This document shows positions 37,501-44,700 of a DNA stretch of 64,000 nucleotides, piece after piece. The translations under genes and the position numbers were made by a program. Location: contig JABFGH010000027.1 of the NCBI GenBank assembly GCA_013112585.1, positions 1-64,000 of the forward strand, in the 5' to 3' direction. The DNA comes from Ignavibacteriota bacterium. Lineage in GTDB: Bacteria > Bacteroidota > Ignavibacteria > Ignavibacteriales > Melioribacteraceae. The notes beneath the pieces are model-generated. The model was not told the DNA's origin. It saw nothing but the letters and a program-made list of their open reading frames with translations, and searched no databases. Position 1 is the stretch's first letter, and every line of letters starts with the position of its first letter.

Positions 37501-38186
37501 CAGCAGATGAACGAAAACGTACAGACGAATTAATTAGACCCATTTTACGCGGCAGAGATATAAAAAGATATAAAGCTGAATTTGCAGATTTGTGGCTAAT
37601 AAATACTCATAACGGCTATACTGATGAAGCTGGAAAAAAAATAAAAAGAATAGAAATTGATGATTATCCTGCCGTGAAAGAGCATTTGGATAACTATTTT
37701 GAAAAGCTGGTAAAACGAGATGACCAAGGTGATACGCCATATAACTTGCGTAGTTGTGCTTATATGGAGGATTTTTTTAAGCCTAAAATTATTTACCAAG
37801 AAATGGTTCAAAAACCGTGCTTTGTATATGATGAAAGTAAAAATTATTTTTGCTTAGATACCGCTAGAATTATCACTGGACCCAATATATTATTTATATA
37901 CCCCATTCTTAATTCTTCATTGTTTTTCTTTGCGATAAAGAGTTTTTATTCTGGAGGTAGACTTGGAACTAGTGGAATAAGAATGAAGCATACATTTTTT
38001 AATATTTTCCCTATGGTAAATTTTCAATCCTCTCACAAAGAGTTAATTCAGAAAATAATTACAGAAAATACTATTAATTCACTTGATAGGCTGACATTTG
38101 AAAGAATTGATACAATAGTTTACGAACTTTATAAATTGACCTCTGAAGAAATAGATTATATTCGATTAAACAATTATACTGATTAA
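34581..38186 (+). CDS. Eco57I-type DNA methyltransferase/restriction protein with switchable C-terminal TRD
   Basis: A 1201-aa protein. The N-terminal region (1-150) has Q-E-L-I-I-I-A-G-K-W-K-K and E-L-T-E-R, possibly a degenerate nuclease-like domain. SAM motif I is D-P-A-V-G-S-G-A-F (about 496). The N6-adenine catalytic motif is N775-P-P-Y. A charged helical insertion (about 650-720) precedes it. R-G-R-D-I-K-R-Y (989-996) marks the entry to the C-terminal target-recognition domain. The nucleotide sequence of exactly this motif recurs inverted at 38816-38844, and a second complete TRD lies between. It should methylate, and perhaps cut, DNA at a sequence set by the current TRD. It is read toward an invertase gene and, further on, an ATPase and PLD-helicase in the same direction. 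Confidence 0.85.
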   Translation: MENLINSISHKTIQNFFRSKSEKFRPINKNYTHYLKDADAEFVDELFLLGEIDFEEDAQELIIIAGKWKKELTERTSKLRQYKIAKEVLKANNSNAAIFIFYDEENHFRFSLVTASYSGTKRNFTTYKRYTYFVSPELTNKTFKERIGKCSFTSVNTIQEAFSVEKVTKEFYKEIANWYFWAIKECNFPKDAEKEVNGKNNAVIRLITRMIFIWFMKQRNLVPNNLFDYNFIKSILRDTTSKKTTYYKAILQNLFFATLNTKTKERKFRFQKSFQGKNRDYFDQSVYRYEDYFKNKNDMLKIFKEIPFLNGGLFDCLDRRIIDNDKNIEIRIDGFSDKEIGLKVPNFLFFNDEVELDLNNDYGTKNKKYKTEGLINILQAYNFTIDENDPSDVEVALDPELLGKVFENLLASFNPETSTTARKATGSYYTPREIVDYMVSQSLKEYFKTHLIKIDKFDEKLDKLFSPNSEEENINPFNKIETKQLVKLIDNVRIVDPAVGSGAFPMGILNKLVFLLAKVDPKNEIWKDTQVKAVENNITDPALRQKLILQIEEAFEDKNFNYGRKLYLIQNCIYGVDIQQIAVEIAKLRFFISLLVDENIDKAKDNWGIEPLPNLEFKLMQGNSLISEFMGINFDEEKPRKIDSLFVDESESLIDEFQDKKNAFQNEADRKKKEKLRKEIEELIIKIFENKLKREKADYFNRLAHIEERWQGQDEVIKNEKEKVYKSTRFNLDEIEKQLREFSSGTKAKPFFLWKLYFAEIFHGNNPGFDIVIGNPPYIQLQKNGGELANLYKESNFESYTRTGDIYTLFYENGNNLLNGKGHLVFITSNKWMRAGYGEKLRKYLADNTTPKLLIDLGPDVFEAATVDTNILLFSKQKTNANCKACAIKEKLNNGKTTLAEYIKQNSLMLNSFTKDAWIILSPIEQSIKEKIEKVGTPLKDWDIKINRGILTGLNEAFIISGKKRTEILHNCKTADERKRTDELIRPILRGRDIKRYKAEFADLWLINTHNGYTDEAGKKIKRIEIDDYPAVKEHLDNYFEKLVKRDDQGDTPYNLRSCAYMEDFFKPKIIYQEMVQKPCFVYDESKNYFCLDTARIITGPNILFIYPILNSSLFFFAIKSFYSGGRLGTSGIRMKHTFFNIFPMVNFQSSHKELIQKIITENTINSLDRLTFERIDTIVYELYKLTSEEIDYIRLNNYTD
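37537..37565 (+). repeat. left inverted repeat of the invertible TRD segment
   Basis: The 29 bp starting GACCCATTTTACGCGGCAG and ending GATATAAAA match the reverse complement of 38816-38844 except for one base (37556, A versus G; AGA/AGG, both Arg). It encodes part of R-P-I-L-R-G-R-D-I-K, so inversion through it keeps the reading frame. Confidence 0.9.
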
Positions 38187-38842
38187 GATGCTTCAATAAA
38201 TTTTATTTCTTCCGCGGTTAATTCCATTAGTTCGTAAAAGTTCTTGTTAATTGTTTTTTCAATCTCTGCAGTGTTTGTTCCCATTTCTTTTGATTCAATG
38301 ATATTATTAACTTTTTCAACATACCACAATTGATTTTTTTGATCTATTATTGGTATACGGATGTTTTCGAAAAATATTTTACTTAATTCTCGTGTGCCAC
38401 CTTGTAACTCAGGTAAATTCAGCTTAATCCAAAAGTGTGCAATTTTAGTATTTAGGAACGAAGTTAAATAAGCCAATGATTCACCAGTTAATATGAAACA
38501 CTTTTGATTTGTCATATAATTTTGTTCATCAAGTATAAAAGGCAAATATTTTGTCATATTAGGATAGATTATTTTCTGTTTATTAAAATCCTCCCAATAA
38601 TTTATACTATCTTGTGTTTCAAACCATTTGTTTTCCGTTTTCTTTCTCGTCTTTTCTTTTTTGCCTTCTTTGTTAATAAAAGTTTCACCGGTCTGTTTAA
38701 TTTTTGGTAAATATGTTTCTAAGTGTTTTTTTACTGCGGGAAAGGTTTCAATATCATAATTTCTACTTGGAAAAGTCGCTATAAGATATAAATCAGCAAA
38801 TTCTGCCCTGTACCGTTTTATATCCCTGCCGCGTAAAATGGG
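38183..38842 (-). CDS. silent alternative TRD cassette (C-terminal half of the methyltransferase, no start of its own)
   Basis: On the minus strand the frame is open for 219 codons from the right inverted repeat to a TAA at 38183-38185. It begins P-I-L-R-G-R-D-I-K-R-Y-R-A-E-F-A-D-L-Y, the same motif as in the intact gene (P-I-L-R-G-R-D-I-K-R-Y-K-A-E-F-A-D-L-W), keeps F-P-A-V-K-K-H-L-E and F-x-K-Q-K-I-I-Y-x-x-M, then diverges. The tail F-Y-E-L-M-E-L-T-A-E-E-I-K aligns with V-Y-E-L-Y-K-L-T-S-E-E-I-D of the active TRD. There is no start codon or ribosome-binding site at its 5' end; an internal ATG at 38557 would give only a 124-aa fragment. It is intact, as expected of a stored cassette. Confidence 0.85.
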   Translation of the reverse strand, partial: PILRGRDIKRYRAEFADLYLIATFPSRNYDIETFPAVKKHLETYLPKIKQTGETFINKEGKKEKTRKKTENKWFETQDSINYWEDFNKQKIIYPNMTKYLPFILDEQNYMTNQKCFILTGESLAYLTSFLNTKIAHFWIKLNLPELQGGTRELSKIFFENIRIPIIDQKNQLWYVEKVNNIIESKEMGTNTAEIEKTINKNFYELMELTAEEIKFIEAS

Positions 38843-38844
38843 TC
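38816..38844 (-). repeat. right inverted repeat of the invertible TRD segment
   Basis: Reverse complement of the left repeat with one mismatch in 29 bp. Homology stops sharply outside (TTAATTA versus ATAAAAAC just upstream in the coding sense) and declines inside, so the identity is not explained by general gene similarity. Confidence 0.9.
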
Positions 38845-38890
38845 GTTTTTATTATACTTTCCCTTTCAAATAATTTTTGAGGTATCAATT

Positions 38891-39490
38891 ATGAACTATG
38901 GTTACATAAGGGTAAGTACAGACAAACAGACGGTTGAGAATCAACGATATGAAATAAAAGAATTCTGCAACAGAAAAGAAATAATTATAGATAGATGGAT
39001 AGAAGAAACCATATCCGGCACAAAAAAGGTTGCAGAAAGAAAACTGGGAGCACTGCTCCAAAAAATGCAAGCTGAAGATATTATTATCTGCACAGAACTT
39101 TCCAGATTAGGAAGAAATTTACTTATGATAATGAGTGTACTAAATGATTGTATGAAAAAAGATGTACAGATTTGGACAATTAAAGATAATTTCCGACTTG
39201 GAGATGATATAAATTCAAAAGTTCTTGCATTTGCTTTTGGTTTAGCAGCAGAAATAGAAAGAGATTTGATCTCACAAAGAACAAAAGAGGCATTAGCTAG
39301 AAAAAGAGCGAATGGAGTTATCCTCGGTCGACCGAAGGGAAGAAAATCAAGCAAGACAAAACTCACAGGTAAAGAGAATATTATTTCAGAGTTTCTAAAT
39401 TTAGGAATGTCTTACAGCTCAATTGCACGCTCACTCAATGTTCATAGGCTAACAGTTTCAAAATTTGTAAAGGCTAATAATTTGTATTAA
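38891..39490 (+). CDS. Mpi-family serine site-specific DNA invertase
   Basis: A 199-aa serine recombinase of the small resolvase/invertase class. The catalytic Ser9 lies in Y-G-Y-I-R-V-S-T-D-K-Q. L-S-R-L-G-R-N, L-A-F-A-F-G-L-A-A-E-I-E-R-D-L-I-S-Q-R-T-K-E-A-L and the C-terminal HTH (S-Y-S-S-I-A-R-S-L-N-V-H-R-L-T-V-S) follow. The wording I-E-E-T-I-S-G-T-K and R-K-R-A-N-G-V-I-L-G-R-P-K-G matches the Bacteroides master invertase Mpi closely, by memory. Its ATG lies 46 bp outside the right inverted repeat, with TTGAGGTATC as ribosome-binding site, so the gene is outside the flipping segment and its expression should not depend on orientation. Confidence 0.93.
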   Translation: MNYGYIRVSTDKQTVENQRYEIKEFCNRKEIIIDRWIEETISGTKKVAERKLGALLQKMQAEDIIICTELSRLGRNLLMIMSVLNDCMKKDVQIWTIKDNFRLGDDINSKVLAFAFGLAAEIERDLISQRTKEALARKRANGVILGRPKGRKSSKTKLTGKENIISEFLNLGMSYSSIARSLNVHRLTVSKFVKANNLY

Positions 39491-39509
39491 GTTTTAACAT
39501 AAATTTATT

Positions 39510-39641
39510 TTTGGCAGTCATGCAACAACCCTAGAAAACCAAATAGTTTACAAACTTTACGGTTTAACAGAAGAAAAAATAAAGCTGGTGAAAAACGACC
39601 TCACCCCAAACCCCTCTCCTAAACCATGAGAGGGGCTTTTA
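39510..39641 (+). pseudogene. remnant of a third methyltransferase TRD tail
   Basis: In one frame from about 39519 the sequence reads T-T-L-E-N-Q-I-V-Y-K-L-Y-G-L-T-E-E-K-I-K-L-V, the characteristic C-terminal tail of Eco57I/TaqI-type methyltransferases. It aligns with I-V-Y-E-L-Y-K-L-T-S-E-E-I of the active TRD. No intact upstream part exists, because the invertase gene ends at 39490. The frame then runs into a hairpin repeat. It may be the original 3' end of the methyltransferase gene, displaced when the switching unit was inserted. Confidence 0.65.
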
Positions 39642-39687
39642 AATTTCTTCTCCTTTTGAAGGAGAGGGCTAGGGTGAGGTAGAGAGG
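39598..39687. repeat. CCTCACCC/GGGTGAGG hairpin repeat, copy 1
   Basis: CCTCACCCCAAACCCCTCTCCT and AGGAGAGGGCTAGGGTGAGG pair over about 20 positions. The trailing AGAGAGGAC gives the ribosome-binding site of the DUF559 gene. A second, shorter copy lies at 40077-40175 in the same relation to a decayed DUF559 gene. Confidence 0.8.
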
Positions 39688-39690
39688 ACT

Positions 39691-40062
39691 ATGAGCAAAC
39701 ACCTCAACAAACCAGAACTAAAACAACGCCGCCGCCAACTGCGCCAAGACCAAACCTACGCAGAAAAAGTAATGTGGTCACAACTGCGTAACCGGCAGTT
39801 TCTCGGAATTAAGTTTAAACGGCAATACTCGGTTGATAATTATGTATTAGACTATTACGCTCCGGAGCTTAAACTTGCAATTGAGTTAGATGGGAGCGTA
39901 CACAACGAACCCGAACAATTTGAGTATGAGAAAATTCGACAGAAACACATAGAAAAATTTGGAATAAAATTTATACGAGTAACTAATAAAGAACTGTTAA
40001 GTAATCCGAATAAAACATTCAGCAAAATTGAAAATGAGATAAATAAGTTAGACAATAATTAG
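39691..40062 (+). CDS. DUF559 endonuclease-fold protein
   Basis: A 123-aa protein of the DUF559 family, which has the Vsr/very-short-patch-repair-like PD-(D/E)XK fold. Visible are A-E-K-V-M-W-S-Q-L-R-N-R, F-K-R-Q-Y-S-V-D-N-Y-V-L-D-Y-Y (catalytic Asp), L-A-I-E-L-D-G-S-V-H (Glu and Asp) and I-R-V-T-N-K-E. The biological role is unknown; members are frequent near DNA-modification genes and hairpin repeats. It uses AGAGAGGACT from the upstream repeat as ribosome-binding site, so gene and repeat may form one unit. Confidence 0.85.
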   Translation: MSKHLNKPELKQRRRQLRQDQTYAEKVMWSQLRNRQFLGIKFKRQYSVDNYVLDYYAPELKLAIELDGSVHNEPEQFEYEKIRQKHIEKFGIKFIRVTNKELLSNPNKTFSKIENEINKLDNN

Positions 40063-40076
40063 AAGGAGCTAATAAC

Positions 40077-40175
40077 CTCATCCCAAACCTGCCTTTGCCG
40101 ACAGGTATGCTTCTCCTTATAACTTTTAAATTCCCTCTCCTTTTGAAGGAGAGAGTTAGGGTGAGGTAGAGAGGA
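40077..40175. repeat. CCTCACCC/GGGTGAGG hairpin repeat, copy 2
   Basis: CCTCATCCCAAACCTGCC on the left and CTTTTGAAGGAGAGAGTTA, GGGTGAGGTAGAGAGGACT on the right. The right arm and the following gene start match copy 1 with an offset of 487 bp. Confidence 0.75.
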
Positions 40176-40177
40176 CT

Positions 40178-40260
40178 GTGAGCAAGCACTTCAACAAACC
40201 CGCACTTAATACCCATCACCGACAACTAAACCAAGAACCAACATGCACAGAAAAGTGTCA
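40178..40260 (+). pseudogene. decayed 5' fragment of a second DUF559 gene
   Basis: From GTG at 40178, translation gives M-S-K-H-F-N-K-P-A-L-N-T, matching M-S-K-H-L-N-K-P-E-L-K-Q of the intact gene. Similarity fades over about 80 bp and the frame is lost near 40255. The unit of hairpin plus gene has been duplicated and only one gene copy has survived. Confidence 0.7.
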
Positions 40261-40384
40261 ATCCGCGCAATGCTGAGTGTATTAATCCAAACCTCTTTTT
40301 ACATAATGCTTGTAATTTTCCAAGCATATTATTACATTGTTGACGTAAAAGCAGCATATTACTTTTCTAAGTGGTTATTTTAAA

Positions 40385-41758
40385 ATGAAGAGATTTTTTT
40401 CAGATTATTTAACGGAACGCCATTCAAAAAAAAATAAAAAGCCATTAATTGTTAATGGTGCAAGGCAAGTAGGCAAAACATACGTTATTGAAGAATTTGC
40501 AAGACAAAACTTTGATGACTATATAAAAATAAACTTTGAAGAAACGCCCGAGTTAAAAGAATATTTTAAGACAAACGATGTAATTGAAATAAAGCAGAAT
40601 CTTGAAGTTTATTTTGGCAAAAAAATCATTCCCGGAAAAACACTATTATTTATTGATGAAATACAAGCCTGCCCCGAAGCAATTGTTACATTGCGGTACT
40701 TTTACGAAAAACTGCCGGGAATAGATGTAATAACTGCCGGGTCCTTATTAGACCACACTCTTAATAACTTAAAATATTCCATGCCGGTTGGCAGAGTGGA
40801 ATTTGCATATTTAACGCCAATGAATTTTTATGAATTTCTTTCGGCATTAAGCGAAACAGCGATATTAGATTTTTTAAAGAATTATAAACTTGAAAAAGAG
40901 ATTCCACTGCCTCTGCATCAAAAAATATTAAAAATTTTAAGACTATATTTTTTTATTGGCGGAATGCCTCAAGCAGTAAAAGCTTATCTTGAAAATAATA
41001 GTTTAAAGGATGTTGAGATTGTTCATGAAAGCATACTTAAATCACTACAGTATGATTTTGCTAAATATGGAACCAGAAGTCAGCAAGAAGTTTTAATAGG
41101 CTTACTTAAATATCTGCCAAATAGTATTGGTAAAAAATTTAAGTACACAAATGCTATTCCTGAAATGAGGGTAGAAAATACAAAAAGAGCGTTGGAGTTA
41201 TTAAAGCTAAGTAGAATTGTAAATATAGTATATAGTACTGATGCAAATGGAATTCCATTAGAAAGTGAAATTAATCAAAAAGTATTTAAACCTATTTTTT
41301 TAGACATTGGATTAGCGAATCACTTGTTAAAACTGCGTCTTCAAAAAATAGAAGATTTAATTACGGTTAATGAAGGTAATTTGGCAGAACAGTTTATTGG
41401 TCAACAGCTTTTAAGTTTAGAACCTTTTTATTTAGAAAAACAAATTTATTATTGGGCTAGAGAAAAAAGAAACTCTTCTGCTGAAATTGATTTTGTGACC
41501 GAATACAATGGAATGATTATTCCAATTGAAGTAAAGGCAGGAAAAACAGGAACCTTAAAATCATTACATATATTTATGAAAGAGAAAAAAATGAAATATG
41601 CCTTAAGGTTTAATACAGATATAGCTTTAACTACACAAGTAAATAATGAAATGAAAATTGGAAATAATGTAACTGAAATTGAGTACAAATTAATTTCATT
41701 GCCATTATACCTGATATTGGAACATCAAAGAATTTTTGAGAACAGAGAAAATGTCTAA
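40385..41758 (+). CDS. AAA_14/DUF4143 ATPase
   Basis: A 457-aa protein: AAA_14 ATPase domain with Walker A G-A-R-Q-V-G-K-T (residues 25-32) and Walker B L-L-F-I-D-E-I-Q (Asp91, Glu92), then a DUF4143 C-terminal domain with S-A-E-I-D-F-V and I-P-I-E-V-K-A-G-K, a PD-(D/E)XK-like pattern. The family is widespread, usually of unknown role, and often in defence or mobile islands. Here it overlaps the helicase gene by 8 bp (its stop lies within ATGTCTAA), so the two products are probably made together. Confidence 0.88.
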   Translation: MKRFFSDYLTERHSKKNKKPLIVNGARQVGKTYVIEEFARQNFDDYIKINFEETPELKEYFKTNDVIEIKQNLEVYFGKKIIPGKTLLFIDEIQACPEAIVTLRYFYEKLPGIDVITAGSLLDHTLNNLKYSMPVGRVEFAYLTPMNFYEFLSALSETAILDFLKNYKLEKEIPLPLHQKILKILRLYFFIGGMPQAVKAYLENNSLKDVEIVHESILKSLQYDFAKYGTRSQQEVLIGLLKYLPNSIGKKFKYTNAIPEMRVENTKRALELLKLSRIVNIVYSTDANGIPLESEINQKVFKPIFLDIGLANHLLKLRLQKIEDLITVNEGNLAEQFIGQQLLSLEPFYLEKQIYYWAREKRNSSAEIDFVTEYNGMIIPIEVKAGKTGTLKSLHIFMKEKKMKYALRFNTDIALTTQVNNEMKIGNNVTEIEYKLISLPLYLILEHQRIFENRENV

Positions 41759-44700
41759 CAACTTTATTACCAACAATCCGCAAAAAACTAAAACTTTAGA
41801 GAAAAGAGTTAAACAATTAGTTTCCGTCAGCAGCGAGCTGAAATTTTTAGTCGGCTTCTTTTTCTTTTCCGGGTGGAGTAAACTTTTCGATAGTATAAAA
41901 GAGAAAACAGCACATGATGAAAATTTTAATATAAAACTGTTAGTCGGGCTGGAAATTGATAAAACATTAAAAGGAATAATCGAAGCCGCTGATAATAATG
42001 AAGAGTACTCGAATGAAGAAATAGTTAATAATTATTTTCAATCACTTTACACCGCAATAAACAATGCTGAATTAGATGTTGAAGAGTTTTACAATCAAGT
42101 TGAGTTTTTTATTGAACTGCTTGAAAAAGAAAGAATAATATTGAGAAAAACATATAAGCCCAACCATGCTAAGTTATATATATTTAAACTCGGCGGCGAT
42201 GCAGCAGTTGTTACTCCCTCTGAGTTTATTACCGGCAGCAGTAATTTAACCAGGGCAGGTTTAACACATCAAAATGAATTTAATGTAGAAATTAGAGATT
42301 ACGGCATCAAGGAAGCCGAGGAATACTTTGACGAACTTTGGGAATCAGCAATCAAAATTTCTGAGATACCCGAACGCAGGCAATACATAATTGATTTTAT
42401 TAAGAACCGCTCACAAGCTGCCACCGTTACTCCATTTGAAGCTTATGTTTTTGTTTTAAAACTATATGTTGAGTTGATGGAACAGAAACATATAAAGCCT
42501 TATGTAGAAAGATTGTTAGAAGAAAATAATTTTAAAAAGTACAGCTATCAAATTGATGCTGTTAACCAAGCACTTTCAATAATTGAGCAGTATAATGGGG
42601 TTATTGTTGCTGATGTAGTTGGATTAGGCAAATCGGTTATAGCATCTCTGCTGGCAAAAAATCTAGGTAAACGAGGCTTGGTTATTTGTCCGCCCGCTTT
42701 AATTGGTGAGCGAAGAAACAAATCTGGAGAATCAACCGGCTGGTGGGAATATTTACAAAGATTTAAACTGCACGATTGGGAAGTTGAATCATCCGGCAAG
42801 TTAGAGGAACTATCGGAATATTTTAATAAAAACGATGATACTCCCGAAGTAATAATTGTTGATGAAGCACATCGTTTCAGAAACCAAGATACGGCAGATT
42901 ATGAGTTTTTACAGAACATCTGCAGAAATAAAATTGTTCTACTTCTTACCGCAACTCCTTTTAATAATAGTCCGGCTGATATTTTCTCCTTATTAAAACT
43001 TTTTATTATTCCAGGTAAATCGGGCATAACGCTTGATGATGATTTGGAAAGTAGGTTCGCTTCTTATAATTATCTATTCAAACGCCTCTCAAATATTTTA
43101 AAAAATTATAACTCGAAGGAAGATGAAAAGAGAAAAAAAGCTGAGAATCAGTATAAATCTATTTTTGATATAGAACCGCCGATTGACATTAGAAGAGTTA
43201 AGAACGAAACTAAAAGGCTTGCAAAAGAAATTAAATCAGTACTTGAACCAATTTTAATAAGAAGAAATCGTTTAGACTTAGAAGCCGATTATCTTTATTC
43301 AAAAGAAGTTACTGAACTTTCAAAAGTTGAAGACCCTGAAGAATTATTTTTTGAATTATCAACAGAACAATCCTTGTTTTATGATAGAGTGATAAACGAG
43401 TATTTTGGAAGCGAGGGTAAATTTACTGGTGCAATTTATCAGCCGTTTGTTTATGAAAAGAAAACATTTGACGAAGAAAAACTTGGGCTGGAAGATAACC
43501 GAACATTTTTACAGCAGCGCAACTTGTATGATTTTATGAGACGATTGCTTGTAAAAAGATTTGAGAGCTCATTCGGCGCATTTTATGCCAGCATTAAAAG
43601 ATTTAAACGTGTGCATAAAATTGTATTGGAGTTTATTGAAAAAACTGATAAATATATTTTAGATAGAAAACTAATTGAAAGTATTTATGAAAATGATGCA
43701 GATGAAATTGATAAAGAGATAGAAAAATTTGCAGAATCGCTTAAAGATAAAAACTTGCCAAAACATAATAAGGTTTATCATGTAAATAAATTCTCAAGAA
43801 AAACTGATTTTATAACAGATATAGAAAATGACCTTAAACTATTAACAGAGATCAGTAATAAAATTGAAAAACTTGATCTTTTAAACAATGATCCTAAGCG
43901 GGAAGAAGTTCTTCATACAATTAAAAAAATAATTGAGAGCGAAGAAAACCCAAAAAGAAAAGTTATAGTATTCACCGAATATTTAGATACACTGAATTCC
44001 TTAAAGTCATACTTTAAAGAGCATTTCGGAGATCAGATTTTATTTTCTGAAGGAAGTTTAACAATCAGCTTTTCGCATAAACTTAATGAAAATTTTAATG
44101 CTCAATATCAGGGCAGCCATAAAAATCAATTTCAAATATTATTCACTTCCGATAAACTTTCTGAAGGAGTAAACTTAAATAGAGCCGGGACAATAATAAA
44201 TTATGACATACCCTGGAACCCGACACGAGTAATTCAGAGAGTGGGCAGAATTAATAGAATTGGAATGAAAGTTTTTGATCAATTATTTATATATAATTTT
44301 TTCCCTTCTGAAAAAGGCGCAGATATTGTAAAAAGCCGCGAGATTGCTGCAAATAAAATGTTTTTAATTCATAATACTCTTGGCGAGGATTCAAAAATAT
44401 TTGATCCGGATGAAGAACCGACACCAAGTAAATTATTCAACCGCATAAATGAAAATCCGGAGGAAGATGAAGAACAAAGTACATTAACTAAAATTAGAAA
44501 TGAACTGAACATAATTAAAACGAATCATCCCGAAACAATAAAACGAATATCAAATTTTCCATATAGAATTAAATCAGCAAAATCTTTTTCTCAAAATGAA
44601 TTGCTGGTTATCCGCAAAAAGGGACTGAGTTTATTCGTACAAAAAATTGAAGATGAAAACGAGGATAAACCGGATATTAATTTAATTACAATTGATGAGC

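Noticed and set aside
38183-38557. Independent 124-aa gene on the minus strand
   Set aside because: Its ATG is an internal Met codon of a longer open frame that continues without stop to the inverted repeat; there is no ribosome-binding site and the content is the end of a TRD.
37537-38890. Invertible promoter as in Bacteroides Mpi systems
   Set aside because: The inverted repeats lie inside the coding sequence and in frame, and the segment carries two coding TRDs rather than a promoter.
38841-39601. AAAAACGACC pair as a third recombination site
   Set aside because: Only 10 bp match, without the rest of the 29-bp inverted repeat; kept as a remark only.
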